From NCBI RefSeq assembly GCF_019457905.1, contig NZ_JAHZSV010000005.1, positions 243,339-307,338 of the forward strand: 64,000 nucleotides of DNA. Direction: 5' to 3'. Both the position numbers and the translations under genes were made by a program. Position 1 is the stretch's first letter. Each line of letters starts with the position of its first letter. This stretch comes from Flagellimonas abyssi (lineage in GTDB: Bacteria; Bacteroidota; Bacteroidia; Flavobacteriales; Flavobacteriaceae). Positions 1 through 8,721 of this stretch are shown here, piece after piece. Below the pieces are notes generated by a model. The model made no database searches. It saw only the letters and a program-made list of their open reading frames with translations, and was not told the origin of the DNA.

Positions 1-72
1 CTCCAGTATAAATTTATACCCGAGCATAGTCATTTCGTGGTCGTCTATGGCCAGTATTCTCAATGTTTTCAT
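1..72 (-). CDS. response regulator, N-terminal fragment (cut by window edge)
   Basis: Translating the minus strand from the ATG at 70-72 gives MKTLRILAIDDHEMTMLGYK and a few more residues before the window ends. The IDDH acidic pair of a CheY-like receiver domain is visible at residues 9-12. It starts 28 nt after the stop of the histidine kinase gene on the same strand, so the two probably form one transcript and a cognate two-component pair. The output domain lies outside the window; given the HisKA_3-like kinase next to it, a LuxR/NarL-type HTH is expected (inference). Confidence 0.8.
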   Translation of the reverse strand, partial: MKTLRILAIDDHEMTMLGYKFILE

Positions 73-100
73 GGTAGGTTCTATTATTGTATCTGGGGAA

Positions 101-2188
101 CTAAGCATTTATTAATTTATGTTCTTCAGGTGTTTTTACATCCGTATATTTTGCGGGGATTAGAATTTTAATAGAAGTTCCCTGGCCCCGTTTACTGTCA
201 ATATCCAGAGTTCCTTTTATTTTTTTGACCCTTGAAACAATATTCCTAAGGCCAATTCCTTTTTTCTTTTTGTTTACATCAAAGCCAACGCCATCATCTG
301 TAATGATCAACTTTAACTTATCGTCCATAGCATGGAACGATATGGTAACATGTTGACTTTTGGCATGTTTTACACAGTTTTTCAGCGATTCTTGAATAAT
401 CCTGTAAGCATTGATCTTAATGTCCCCCAATAAATCGTCCCAATGTATTTCAGGGTCATAAGTAAAGGAACACGTAATGCCCGAAGATTTTTCAATCTCC
501 ACGATCATGTTTTCAAGAGACACAATAAAATTATGAAATTTTTTGTACGCCGCATGGTTCAGTTCGTGCGAAATGGTTCTGATTTCTTCTTCCAGCTCTT
601 GCAGTTTTTCGATAAGCCCAGCTCGTTGCTGTATGGAAGCTGGGTCATCACGTTCGTTGAGTCCACTTAAAATGAGGCGTATTCCCAGCATTTCACCCAA
701 TATCCCGTCGTGTAGTTCTTCGGAAATCCGTTTTTGTTCCAATTGCTTCCCTTCCTCGAACTTACCTTGTTGAGAAAGTAGGAGGTTGTAAATTTCTTGG
801 TTGCTTTCCTGTTGCTTTTGCTTAAATTTTAACTGATTGTTGTTTACGTACAACGAAACCATGAGCATGAACCCTACACCGAAGATAATCAGTAATATAG
901 CGGAGTATACCCACACCTGCTTTTCTTTGGTCAGGATTTGGTTTTCCTCGATAATTTCGTCCGTTTCCAATCGTATCCGTGCAAATTTGTCTCTCTTGGT
1001 GCGTTCTTCCTCGCTTATGGTTTCATTTAATTGATAGTATTCTTCGGCATAGGCAGATGCTTTGGCAGTATCAAGCTTCGTTAATAGTTTTAGCGCATCC
1101 AACGAACGGTCGTTGTTATAAGTTTCTCTAGCTATGGCGTAGGACTCTTTGGCCTGGGCAATGGCTTGTACGGTATCTCCTTTTGTGGCCAATACTTCGG
1201 CGTAGTAGTAATGGAGCCTAGCCTGATCATAGAGATCTCCGGTTGCAGAGTTCATTGTAAAGGCCTCCCTTAAAAGTTCTTCAGCTTTTTCGATATTCTT
1301 ATCAGCTTTGAGAAGGGAAAACGCATAACTTCCAATTGCTTTTTCGTAAGTCTGCGGTAAACTCTCTTTTAATTCATGGTTAGCTAGTAATTCAACGAAC
1401 GCCTCTTTGGCCTTTTCAAAATTCTCCTCATTGAGATAGGTGCTGGCAATATTATTTTGGATTTTCCATATTAATTGGGTTTTATTTTCTCTATTCGATT
1501 TTGCAATATAGTCCTTCGCTTTTTCATAAGACTCTATTGCCTTTGAGCTATTACCCAACCCATTGGCCAAAATACCCAACACATTGTATGCATTATATAA
1601 TCGATAATCATCTCCCAGGTCATCAAAGATTTCTATGGCGGCTGTGGCACTGGCTTCCCCGCCCAAATAATCCTTATAGGAATCCTGGACCCTGGCCATA
1701 CCGTAAAACATTCTTGCCATTAGCGATTGAGAAGTTGAATCCTTTGGTAGCTTTTCAAAATTTTCCAAAGCTTTTCGATAATGGTAAAATGCACTGTCCA
1801 TGACTCCTTCATTTTCCATGAATGAGGCAAGGTCCCAATAAGAGTACCCTAATATCTTGTTGGCCTTTACTTTTTTGGATAATCTTAAGAGTTCAGCATT
1901 CGATTTTCTAAAACCCAAGGAGTCCTTTAACTTCATATAGGTTAGTGAAACCTGCGAGAGCTGTTCCAGTTTGGTGGTGTCGGATGACATTGCTAACACC
2001 TTGGCTTCAGCATCTCTTAGATACGCTTTGCGGTCTTCGAGGGACAATTCCTTGGAGGTTTTGGCAATATTCAATAGTTCTTGGATGGTATTTACCTCGG
2101 GGTTAGAGGTAACATTTTTCTCTTTTGGCCGTTGCTGGGAGCATCCCAAAAGAAGTATGCTTATTAGTATAAGTATTCCGTTTTTCAA
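101..2188 (-). CDS. TPR-containing sensor histidine kinase (NarX/DesK-like)
   Basis: A 695-residue membrane sensor kinase. The N-terminus is a lipoprotein-like signal (LLLGC, Cys16). Residues ~60-400 are helical tetratricopeptide-like repeats expected outside the inner membrane. One membrane helix lies at ~425-448, followed by a short coiled coil. The dimerisation domain contains EELHDGILGEML with the probable phospho-acceptor His493, typical of the HisKA_3-like group. The HATPase domain shows an N box (IIQESLKNCVKHA) and ITDDGVGF plus GIGLRNI ATP-lid motifs. In this family TPR kinases pair with LuxR-type regulators, and the gene 28 nt downstream begins as a receiver domain. The signal sensed cannot be told from sequence. 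Confidence 0.88.
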   Translation of the reverse strand: MKNGILILISILLLGCSQQRPKEKNVTSNPEVNTIQELLNIAKTSKELSLEDRKAYLRDAEAKVLAMSSDTTKLEQLSQVSLTYMKLKDSLGFRKSNAELLRLSKKVKANKILGYSYWDLASFMENEGVMDSAFYHYRKALENFEKLPKDSTSQSLMARMFYGMARVQDSYKDYLGGEASATAAIEIFDDLGDDYRLYNAYNVLGILANGLGNSSKAIESYEKAKDYIAKSNRENKTQLIWKIQNNIASTYLNEENFEKAKEAFVELLANHELKESLPQTYEKAIGSYAFSLLKADKNIEKAEELLREAFTMNSATGDLYDQARLHYYYAEVLATKGDTVQAIAQAKESYAIARETYNNDRSLDALKLLTKLDTAKASAYAEEYYQLNETISEEERTKRDKFARIRLETDEIIEENQILTKEKQVWVYSAILLIIFGVGFMLMVSLYVNNNQLKFKQKQQESNQEIYNLLLSQQGKFEEGKQLEQKRISEELHDGILGEMLGIRLILSGLNERDDPASIQQRAGLIEKLQELEEEIRTISHELNHAAYKKFHNFIVSLENMIVEIEKSSGITCSFTYDPEIHWDDLLGDIKINAYRIIQESLKNCVKHAKSQHVTISFHAMDDKLKLIITDDGVGFDVNKKKKGIGLRNIVSRVKKIKGTLDIDSKRGQGTSIKILIPAKYTDVKTPEEHKLINA

Positions 2189-2221
2189 ACTGATTTGGTT
2201 CGTTTATATATCCAAGGTAAC

Positions 2222-2254
2222 AAAAAAAGCCCCAAATTTTTAGTGTTTGGGGCT
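2222..2254 (-). terminator. rho-independent terminator behind the 79-aa gene
   Basis: On the minus strand AGCCCCAAA and TTTGGGGCT (2228-2236/2246-2254) form a 9-bp stem with a 9-nt loop, followed by a run of seven T. It lies between the end of the 79-residue gene (2277) and the kinase start (2188), so it separates two transcripts. Confidence 0.8.
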
Positions 2255-2276
2255 GAGTTGTATGTTCAATATCAAT

Positions 2277-2516
2277 TTAAAGTTCCCGACTATCGTTGAC
2301 AGTTTGCTCTAATCTGATTATGCTGTGTTTTAAAAATCCGGCATGCACCTGATATTTAAGTAACTTTCTTTGATAATGCTTTAGATTCTCGTTTTTATTT
2401 AGGGACGTATAGTTATTTTGTATTGATGATTCGTCCTTTTGATTAAAAAGCAAAATTAACAAAACGGGAATTAAAGCTATATTTCGTACTAAGTTGGTTA
2501 TTGTATTACAATCCAT
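2277..2516 (-). CDS. small hypothetical protein with one membrane segment
   Basis: A 79-residue protein not recognised as a known family. Residues ~8-25 (NLVRNIALIPVLLILLF) form a hydrophobic, probably membrane-spanning or signal segment. The remainder is polar and rich in Lys, Asn and Gln. The ATG is 9 nt downstream of the stop of a 56-residue lipoprotein gene, and a strong terminator follows 23 nt after its stop, so it looks like the last gene of a short transcript. No function is proposed. Confidence 0.55.
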   Translation of the reverse strand: MDCNTITNLVRNIALIPVLLILLFNQKDESSIQNNYTSLNKNENLKHYQRKLLKYQVHAGFLKHSIIRLEQTVNDSREL

Positions 2517-2525
2517 TTATGATTA

Positions 2526-2696
2526 TTAATTGTCACCACGACCATCTTGCTCAGATACTTCACCATCAGTTGCATTTTGATCTACTGTCAATTGCTCGAA
2601 CATTGCTTCGGTGTCCTGTACATCTGTTTCGGCTTCACAAGAGTAGAATCCAACTGTTAGTAATGCCACTGCTAAAATGCTAAGTAATTTTTTCAT
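2526..2696 (-). CDS. small lipoprotein-like protein (56 aa)
   Basis: Reading the minus strand from the ATG at 2694-2696 gives a 56-codon frame beginning MKKLLSILAVALLTVGFYSC, a signal peptide ending in a possible lipobox cysteine at residue 20. The mature part is short, acidic and polar and ends in an Asp/Gly-rich tail. It probably shares a transcript with the 79-residue gene 9 nt downstream. The preceding LytTR gene lies 137 nt upstream on the same strand. The Phe-Tyr-Ser before the cysteine is not a classical lipobox, so lipidation is uncertain. Function unknown. Confidence 0.55.
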   Translation of the reverse strand: MKKLLSILAVALLTVGFYSCEAETDVQDTEAMFEQLTVDQNATDGEVSEQDGRGDN

Positions 2697-2833
2697 AATG
2701 ATAAGTTTTGGTATGAATATTAAGTTTATGCAGCTAAAGTACAGGGCATTTTAAGCCAAGGAAGTATATATCTAAAGGGAGTAGTATTCTAAGGAAGTCT
2801 GTTAGAATTATGCGGTAATCTGCAAGAATTTTG

Positions 2834-3574
2834 CTAATTAAGGGCTTTTGTCACTGTTTTGGAGAGCATTTCTTTCAATTGATCCACCTTGTCTTTGTAA
2901 GTTTTGGAAAACGGGAGTTCCTCTTCTTCTCCTTGATTTAGGCTACAAATGGACTTGCCGTAATTGATACGGGAAACATAGCGACTATTAAGAATATAGC
3001 TCTGGTGCACGCGTATGAAATCCTTTGGAAGTTTATCCTCGAAAGATTTCAAGGTTTTAAAGGCACTTATCACGGTACCATCCTTCATGTAGAAATCCGT
3101 GGTGTTGTTGTCGGATTTAAGATAAAGGATGTTTTTGGTATCCAAATACCTATAGTCCTTATAAGATTTAAGGCAAATGGTAGATGGAGTATCTTGTTTT
3201 GGATACAGTTTTCTTAATCTTAGTATTGTCTTTCTCACATCAAACTCATTGTGCGGTAGAATCCAATAATCAAAAAAACCACTCTTAATGGCATTGTAAG
3301 CGTACTGCTTGGTCTTTGCATACCCTATTATAATAGGAAGCGTTTGCATGTACTGGTTCAGTTCCGTTACCATCTGAAAGTAATCCATACCATCTTCACC
3401 AAGGTTGATGAGCACCAAATCCGGATTATATTTTAAAATAGAATTGAGTCCAGCGGAAGCCGTGGTGTCCACACCTGCACATACCAAATCTTCGTACTCA
3501 TCCAAATAGAGTTGTAGTTGAAGCTTTGAGGTCGCATCGGAGTCGATTATGTTGTAGGTGTATTCCATGTGCAA
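2834..3574 (-). CDS. LytTR-family regulator with degenerate receiver domain
   Basis: A 246-residue DNA-binding regulator. Residues ~3-125 have receiver-domain layout, but the phospho-acceptor aspartate is replaced by Asn (PDLVLINLGEDGMD, where family members have LLDI), and the conserved Lys near the end is also missing (DYWILPH). Residues ~140-240 are a LytTR DNA-binding domain with the typical IRVHQSYILN core. Such a receiver is unlikely to be controlled by ordinary phosphorylation, and no LytS/histidine-kinase gene adjoins it. The start could also be Met3 (MEYTYN). The promoter would lie in the ~390-nt gap upstream. Confidence 0.85.
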   Translation of the reverse strand: MHMEYTYNIIDSDATSKLQLQLYLDEYEDLVCAGVDTTASAGLNSILKYNPDLVLINLGEDGMDYFQMVTELNQYMQTLPIIIGYAKTKQYAYNAIKSGFFDYWILPHNEFDVRKTILRLRKLYPKQDTPSTICLKSYKDYRYLDTKNILYLKSDNNTTDFYMKDGTVISAFKTLKSFEDKLPKDFIRVHQSYILNSRYVSRINYGKSICSLNQGEEEELPFSKTYKDKVDQLKEMLSKTVTKALN

Positions 3575-3967
3575 TTTGCTGATTGCAAGTTACTAACGCA
3601 CAAAAAAAACTCATTGCAGTTTTCCCTTAAAAAAACTATGGGTTTCCCCTTAAATCGAGCTATTTTCCTACACTTTTCCCTAAAAAATCGTTAAAACAGA
3701 TTTAATTGTAAATTTTCACCTCATCTTTTTGGAAGGCTTGAACGTAAAAAAATGGTTGTTTCAACAAGTATTGGAATTTAGGAAAATAGGGAAGGTAAAA
3801 TGGTCAAGGTTGCGTGTAATAGGTTCAACAAATAGGTTTAGTTTACGTTTGGTTCACTACTATATTACGATTTGTTGTCCCGGTTACAAAATTTTTGACA
3901 AGTGTATTTTAGGATATAGGGCTATATTTCGATGAAATACAGCATCTTACAGAGGTTTGGCCGGGGT
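3575..3967. other. intergenic region without a recognisable gene
   Basis: About 390 nt of AT-rich sequence between a divergently oriented regulator start and the end of the thioesterase gene. A 68-codon plus-strand frame here has no family resemblance and basic, low-complexity composition, and is not supported. The promoter of the LytTR gene must lie near its upper end. No clear TAnnTTTG element was identified. Confidence 0.5.
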
Positions 3968-4360
3968 TTAGTCCATGAAAAGGGCCTCAATGTCTTCTGG
4001 AACGCGTTTAGGACGAAAGGTTTTGGCGTCCAATAAGCACCATTCCGTAGCCGCTTTTACCAAGAGTTCACCTGTAGTTTTATTTTTGATTTCCACCACC
4101 CTCGTAGAAATAGGGCCTTTGTTGCTTTTGATATAAGTTTTCAGTAAGATGGTGTTTCCCAACACGGCCGATTTATGATAAGTAATATTATGGTTCCTTA
4201 CAACCCAAATCATGGATTGTTGGATTTCTTCGGAGGTAACATGTTTCCAATGTTTTTTGGAAATATCCTGAATCCATTCTACATACCGAATATTGTTTAC
4301 ATGGTTCAGGTCGTCCAAATCGCTCGGGACTACATCAAAAACTTGGGAATAGGTCTTCAT
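3968..4360 (-). CDS. acyl-CoA thioesterase (4HBT hotdog family)
   Basis: A 130-residue single hotdog-fold protein of the 4-hydroxybenzoyl-CoA thioesterase type, of normal length for the family. The N-terminal strand-helix motif (PSDLDDLNHVNNIRYVEW) carries the conserved Asp/Asn-His of YbgC-like and acyl-ACP-type thioesterases. Members hydrolyse cytosolic acyl-CoA or acyl-ACP thioesters; the chain-length preference is not readable. The ATG overlaps the stop of the upstream glutaminyl cyclase gene by one base (TAATG), which implies translational coupling in one operon. Confidence 0.85.
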   Translation of the reverse strand: MKTYSQVFDVVPSDLDDLNHVNNIRYVEWIQDISKKHWKHVTSEEIQQSMIWVVRNHNITYHKSAVLGNTILLKTYIKSNKGPISTRVVEIKNKTTGELLVKAATEWCLLDAKTFRPKRVPEDIEALFMD

Positions 4361-5403
4361 TACTCTTTTTTACGGATTTTGACCTCAAAAAGCCTGTCCC
4401 AGTTTTTGCCAGTCACAAAAAAGGTTTCTCTTTCTGGGTGATAGGCCACTCCATTCAACACAGAATTGCCTTCGTCCCATTCCGGTCCCTTGTTCACCTT
4501 GTTTTTGAGCCCCCCAAAGTTGATGACGCCCTCAATGGCCCCTGATGTGGCATCTATGATCATCATACTTTCCTTTTGGTAAACATTGGCATAGATTTTA
4601 CCATTTACGTACTCTAGCTCGTTGGCCATATTAAAAATGGATTTGTTGGTGGCCGTTTCAATATAGCCTTGTTCTTCCAATGTTTCTGGGTCAAGAAGCC
4701 ATATTTTCTCAGTGCCGTCGCTTTTGAAGATTTTGCTGCCATCGTTGCAAAGGCCCCATCCTTCGCGGCTTTTACCATAGGTAAAGTTTTTGATTTTCTC
4801 CAGATTGGATATGTCGTAAACAAAACCCATCCCGCTTTGCCAGGTAAGCTGGTAAAGCTTATCATTCATTATGGTAATGCCCTCCCCAAATATGGTGTTG
4901 TCCATATCGATTTGCTGAAGGATTTCGCCAGTCTCAAAATTTAGTTTTCTAACGGAGGAACCGCCTCTTTTCCCTGTGCTTTCGTACAATGTCCCATTAT
5001 TAAATTCCAAACCTTGGGTGTAGGCACCGGTATCATGGGGGTAACTATCAACAATCTCATAGGTGTATACTTCTGGCGCGGATGCGGCCAGCAACCTCAT
5101 ATCCTTCTCAACTTCTACAGTTTGGTCCTCAATTTTGAACTTGGCCACCAAGGTTTTGTTGCCTAGAGTAGGTAGGTCCAAGGTCAATTTTCCATTTTCA
5201 ATGGCCAGTTCCTTTCCATCCATATAATAATGTAGGTCGGAAATTTCGATGTCCTTTTTGTTCTTTAGGGCAACACCTACTTGTTGGTTTTGCTGTATCG
5301 CTTTGTTTTCCAATTGAATGGAAAAATGTTTGGCAGGGTCGGCACTCCCTCCGCATGCTAAAAAGAAGAGCAATGCCCCTGAGATGGAAAATAATTTACC
5401 CAT
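4360..5403 (-). CDS. glutaminyl-peptide cyclotransferase, lipoprotein
   Basis: Glutamine cyclotransferase family (plant/bacterial-type beta-propeller), which converts N-terminal Gln of exported proteins to pyroglutamate. From the ATG at 5401-5403 the product starts MGKLFSISGALLFFLACGG, a lipoprotein signal with Cys17. An ATG seven codons further upstream is possible but would lengthen the n-region. After a ~90-residue Ig-like spacer, the propeller begins at YPHDTGAYTQGLEF, the family hallmark, and continues with ESTGKRGGSSVRK, FGEGITI, EGWGLC and NELEYVNGKIYANVY. Periplasmic or outer-membrane location is expected. It is coupled to the thioesterase gene by a one-base overlap. Confidence 0.9.
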   Translation of the reverse strand: MGKLFSISGALLFFLACGGSADPAKHFSIQLENKAIQQNQQVGVALKNKKDIEISDLHYYMDGKELAIENGKLTLDLPTLGNKTLVAKFKIEDQTVEVEKDMRLLAASAPEVYTYEIVDSYPHDTGAYTQGLEFNNGTLYESTGKRGGSSVRKLNFETGEILQQIDMDNTIFGEGITIMNDKLYQLTWQSGMGFVYDISNLEKIKNFTYGKSREGWGLCNDGSKIFKSDGTEKIWLLDPETLEEQGYIETATNKSIFNMANELEYVNGKIYANVYQKESMMIIDATSGAIEGVINFGGLKNKVNKGPEWDEGNSVLNGVAYHPERETFFVTGKNWDRLFEVKIRKKE

Positions 5404-5467
5404 TGTTCTTATTGCTTGTGTCATAAATCGTTAATCGTGAAACACCGAAATTAAGAATCAATTGGGA

Positions 5468-5497
5468 TTGCCACAAATATAAAAGGTCGTATATTTG
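5468..5497 (+). promoter_or_regulatory. Bacteroidota housekeeping promoter for SRP RNA
   Basis: TTG at 5468-5470 and TATATTTG at 5490-5497 are separated by exactly 19 nt, matching the Bacteroidota sigma-A consensus (TTG at -33, TAnnTTTG at -7). The RNA stem begins at 5503, the position expected for transcription start. Confidence 0.8.
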
Positions 5498-5502
5498 CAA
5501 CC

Positions 5503-5596
5503 GGCAAGTCCTACACGACCAGCTCCTGCAGAATCCCCCAGGGCGGGAACGCAGCAAGGGTATGTGGTCGTAGCGGTGCGATGTAGGTAGCTTGCC
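5503..5596 (+). ncRNA. ffs: bacterial small signal recognition particle RNA (4.5S-type)
   Basis: A ~94-nt RNA gene. The ends pair (GGCAAG at 5503-5508 with CTTGCC at 5591-5596). The apical domain contains the conserved internal loops that bind Ffh: CCAGGGCGGGAACGCAGCAA near 5540-5560. Flanking strands pair further (CTACACGACC with GGTCG and GTAG segments). A consensus promoter precedes it and a T-run follows. It acts in cotranslational targeting with Ffh and FtsY. It sits between two unrelated protein genes, which is usual for this RNA. Confidence 0.93.
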
Positions 5597-5603
5597 TTTT
5601 TTT
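5591..5603 (+). terminator. terminator of the SRP RNA
   Basis: The closing stem of the RNA (GGCAAG/CTTGCC) is followed directly by seven T (5597-5603), so the RNA's own end helix serves as an intrinsic terminator. Confidence 0.7.
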
Positions 5604-5624
5604 GTACCCAAAAATCAGATGATC

Positions 5625-6434
5625 ATGGATAAAAAAGTTGTGCTGATCACCGGCGGTTCTTCAGGTATTGGTAAATCCATCGGAACATATTTGACCCAAA
5701 AAGGATTTACCGTTTATGGCACTACGCGAAATCCAAAAAATTACCCAGACTTTAAGGCATTCGAACTTGTTCAATTGGACGTAAAGGATGTGGAAAGCAT
5801 CCAAAATGCCGTTTCCCACGTTATTTCTAAGGAAAGCAGATTGGATGTGCTCATCAACAATGCAGGTGTGGGCATCACCGGGCCGATAGAAGAAACTCCG
5901 CACGAAGAGATTCTTCACGTTTTTGACACCAACTTCCACGGCCCCGTACACGTGATGAAAGCCGTTTTGCCGCAAATGCGCAAACAGGGTGGTGGAACCA
6001 TCATCAATATTACATCCATTGCTGGTTATATGGGATTGCCCTTTAGAGGTTTTTATTCCGCCACCAAAGGTGCTTTGGGACTTATTACCGAGGCGCTCCG
6101 AATGGAGACCAAGGATTTCGGGGTGACCATAACCAACGTTGCCCCTGGAGACTTCGCCACCAACATAGCTTCGGGCAGGTACCATTCCCCGGTAATCAAG
6201 GGGTCTGCTTACGAGGAGAAGTACAGTCAAACCCTAAAAGGCATTGATGAGGATGTGGATAGCGGTGGAGATCCCATTCAAGTGGCTGAGGCGGTTCACA
6301 GGATCATCAACCAGAAAAAACCTAAGGTGCATAACCCAGTTGGAGCGTTTTTACAAAAGTTTTCCCTTAGATTAAAGAATGTTTTACCGGACAAAGTCTA
6401 CGAAAAATTACTCCTCAACCATTATAAGTTGTAA
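5625..6434 (+). CDS. SDR-family NAD(P)-dependent oxidoreductase
   Basis: A 269-residue classical short-chain dehydrogenase/reductase. The nucleotide-binding motif ITGGSSGIGKSIG is at ~7-19, the NNAG motif (LINNAGVG) at ~80-87, and the catalytic Ser/Tyr-x3-Lys at ~130-155 (NITSIAGYMG, FYSATKGAL). The ATG at 5625 (MDKKVVLITG) is preferred because earlier in-frame starts would begin inside the SRP RNA or add unneeded residues; the ATG at 5619 is also possible. The substrate is not deducible. It is transcribed in the same direction as the following transaldolase gene, 39 nt away. Confidence 0.9.
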   Translation: MDKKVVLITGGSSGIGKSIGTYLTQKGFTVYGTTRNPKNYPDFKAFELVQLDVKDVESIQNAVSHVISKESRLDVLINNAGVGITGPIEETPHEEILHVFDTNFHGPVHVMKAVLPQMRKQGGGTIINITSIAGYMGLPFRGFYSATKGALGLITEALRMETKDFGVTITNVAPGDFATNIASGRYHSPVIKGSAYEEKYSQTLKGIDEDVDSGGDPIQVAEAVHRIINQKKPKVHNPVGAFLQKFSLRLKNVLPDKVYEKLLLNHYKL

Positions 6435-6473
6435 TTTTACACGTATTAGCGAACAAATTATAAATACTTAGAA

Positions 6474-7130
6474 ATGAAGTTTTTTATTGATACTGCCAAT
6501 CTTGATCAAATTAAGGAAGCCCAGGAATTGGGCGTGTTGGATGGTGTGACCACCAACCCTTCCCTAATGGCGAAAGAGGGTATTACAGGAAAGGATAATA
6601 TTTTAAAACATTACGTGGACATCTGCAACATTGTTGATGGCGATGTTTCTGCTGAAGTTGTTGCCACCGATTTTGATGGAATGGTGAAAGAAGGCGAGGA
6701 GCTGGCCGAACTGCACGAGCAAATCGTAGTTAAAGTCCCTATGATCAAGGATGGTGTAAAGGCATTGAAATATTTTTCAGATAAAGGCATTCGTACCAAC
6801 TGTACTTTGGTCTTCTCACCAGGTCAGGCGCTATTGGCGGCCAAAGCTGGAGCAACTTATGTTTCTCCGTTCTTGGGCAGATTGGACGATATTTCCACCG
6901 ATGGTCTTAACTTGATTGCGGAAATCCGTTTGATTTATGACAACTATGGGTTCGAAACTGAAATTCTGGCCGCATCTATCCGTCATACCATGCATGTTAT
7001 TGACTGCGCCAAATTGGGTGCCGATGTTATGACAGGCCCATTATCTTCTATTGAAGGATTATTGAAACATCCATTGACCGATATCGGGTTGGCCAAATTT
7101 TTGGAAGATTACAAAAAAGGAAATTCCTAA
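6474..7130 (+). CDS. fsa: fructose-6-phosphate aldolase / small transaldolase
   Basis: A 218-residue single-domain TIM-barrel of the transaldolase/FSA family. Visible motifs are [28 protein letters not shown] at the N-terminus, IVVKVPM carrying the Schiff-base lysine (~86), [30 protein letters not shown], and [12 protein letters not shown]. In this subfamily the enzyme moves a dihydroxyacetone unit in the non-oxidative pentose phosphate pathway or cleaves fructose 6-phosphate; sequence alone does not separate the two activities. The length matches the short family rather than classical ~320-residue transaldolase. An intrinsic terminator follows. Confidence 0.9.
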   Translation: MKFFIDTANLDQIKEAQELGVLDGVTTNPSLMAKEGITGKDNILKHYVDICNIVDGDVSAEVVATDFDGMVKEGEELAELHEQIVVKVPMIKDGVKALKYFSDKGIRTNCTLVFSPGQALLAAKAGATYVSPFLGRLDDISTDGLNLIAEIRLIYDNYGFETEILAASIRHTMHVIDCAKLGADVMTGPLSSIEGLLKHPLTDIGLAKFLEDYKKGNS

Positions 7131-7157
7131 TACAGGAATTTAGATAAAACCAAAAAG

Positions 7158-7187
7158 GCCCTGGATTATAGATTCGGGGCTTTTTTT
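7158..7187 (+). terminator. rho-independent terminator after fsa
   Basis: GCCCTG (7158-7163) pairs with CGGGGC (7175-7180, one G-T pair) across an 11-nt loop and is followed by seven T. It lies between fsa and the convergent lipoprotein gene. Confidence 0.7.
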
Positions 7188-7189
7188 AT

Positions 7190-8578
7190 TTATAGGGAAG
7201 TGTAAAGATTGGCAAAGCCATCTACCACAACGGAATCTTTAGTAATGACACATTTGTTAAGACCATCAATGATCATGGCCATTTGTAGCTCCTTAAAATT
7301 TTCTCCGTAGAATTGCTTTTCCTTATCCAAATTGTTCTCGCTCATGAGTTGTTTCCACTGCGAGTGACTGGTTCTTAGATTGATGCCCAAAAAGTTATGA
7401 TTCGGATATTTTCCTTCTAACTCAGCAATATGCTTGCTTATATTTCTAAAGTGTCCTTTTTGTCCTGCCGTCCAGAAATAGAAAACGGTATTTTCTTTTT
7501 TACCGACTAAATCCTTTAATGATATTTTCTCATCATTGAAATTTAAAACTGCAATATCCGGGATGGTATTGTTGGGTTGAAGATTTTGTATTCCCTTGTA
7601 TAAAAGCTCAATCTCTTGCTCATGCTCCTCATTTGTGGATAGCGTCTTAAACTTATCTATAAAAGCTACGGATTCCGTATCAGGATTATGTTCCCACTTT
7701 AAGTAGTCTACGGCAATATTCCGGAAAAGATTGTTTCTCAATTCCTTTTCAACAACAATACTATCTACAATGGCAAGCTTGTGTTGGTTAAAGTGCAAAC
7801 GGTCGCTTACGGGTTTTTTGTTGCTGGAACAGTCATCCAGGCAGGTCATGTACGAAACGTTGCCTATATACCATTTCATGAAATCAAAATAAGGTTTTAA
7901 ATAGGTTAAATCCTTATTGTTGAAATCTATCTCTTTCCGATAACTGTAAAATTCGTTGCTGAGATCGTGTATGGTCTCTTCCCCTGTTTTCTTTTTATGA
8001 TAGAAGGGGTACTTTTCCTTTGTGATAAACGTATTGTAATACACAGAAGCCTTGCCCATGGCCAAAGCTTTTGGGGGCAATTGGTCGTCGGAACTCAATT
8101 CGTTCAACAAGTCCAATTTGTCCTTGTGTAGGGAGTCGATTTTTTGGCTGAAAGCCTCAGGGTCTAAACTATAATAATCTTTTATCAGTTCCTCGTCACT
8201 TTCATTTTGTAAAAAAATTTCAATCAGAAAGTTGTTGATTTCGCTTCCTTTTCCAGAAAACACAAGTGATTCATCAAACTCTACCGTATTAAGACGTGCA
8301 ACAAGACTGTCTCCCTTGCTCAAATACACATATTGAAGTTCAGGTGTGTGGTCAAAGTGATACAAGCCATCTTCTAAGGTGTCTAGCTGAAAAGAAAAGT
8401 GGTTTTTTTCATCGAGCTTTACCGAATCCACAAAGTTATCTTTGTGGTAAAGAACCACATAATCACTTGTAGGGTTTACAATTTCACCACCAAAAAACAC
8501 AGTGGAATTGTTCTCAGGGGCATCTGAGCACGATACAATTGAAGAAATAAAAGTGAGGCTTAGTAAAAATCTTACCAT
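7190..8578 (-). CDS. lipoprotein with thioredoxin-like domain lacking CxxC
   Basis: A 462-residue lipoprotein counted from the ATG at 8576-8578 (MVRFLLSLTFISSIVSCSD, lipobox Cys17). An upstream in-frame ATG would bury the signal. Residues ~20-110 resemble the DUF4369-like beta domain common before TlpA-like domains in Bacteroidota, the middle is helical, and the last ~140 residues have thioredoxin layout (DLVGKKENTVFYFWTAGQKGHF). Where TlpA proteins have WCxxC, this one has TAGQKG, so no redox-active cysteine pair exists. It is therefore unlikely to be a disulfide reductase; a binding or scaffold role is possible. Confidence 0.75.
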   Translation of the reverse strand: MVRFLLSLTFISSIVSCSDAPENNSTVFFGGEIVNPTSDYVVLYHKDNFVDSVKLDEKNHFSFQLDTLEDGLYHFDHTPELQYVYLSKGDSLVARLNTVEFDESLVFSGKGSEINNFLIEIFLQNESDEELIKDYYSLDPEAFSQKIDSLHKDKLDLLNELSSDDQLPPKALAMGKASVYYNTFITKEKYPFYHKKKTGEETIHDLSNEFYSYRKEIDFNNKDLTYLKPYFDFMKWYIGNVSYMTCLDDCSSNKKPVSDRLHFNQHKLAIVDSIVVEKELRNNLFRNIAVDYLKWEHNPDTESVAFIDKFKTLSTNEEHEQEIELLYKGIQNLQPNNTIPDIAVLNFNDEKISLKDLVGKKENTVFYFWTAGQKGHFRNISKHIAELEGKYPNHNFLGINLRTSHSQWKQLMSENNLDKEKQFYGENFKELQMAMIIDGLNKCVITKDSVVVDGFANLYTSL

Positions 8579-8721
8579 ATATAGATACCAATCTATTTGA
8601 CTTTCAAATGTAAGCAACCCAAGAAGCTAAACTTGTTAAGGGGTAGTTAAAAGTTGTTAAACGGTGATTTTCCATCGTTTAAATATGCGTTTGAAAATTA
8701 GAATTACCATTTGTATTTAGC

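Noticed and set aside
3729..3935. 68-codon plus-strand frame upstream of the LytTR gene
   Set aside because: Basic, aromatic-rich, no recognisable domain or signal; looks like a chance frame in an intergenic region.
5592..5624. Longer start of the SDR gene inside the SRP RNA 3' end
   Set aside because: Family members begin at the KKVVLITGG strand, and the extension would be encoded by the RNA stem and terminator.
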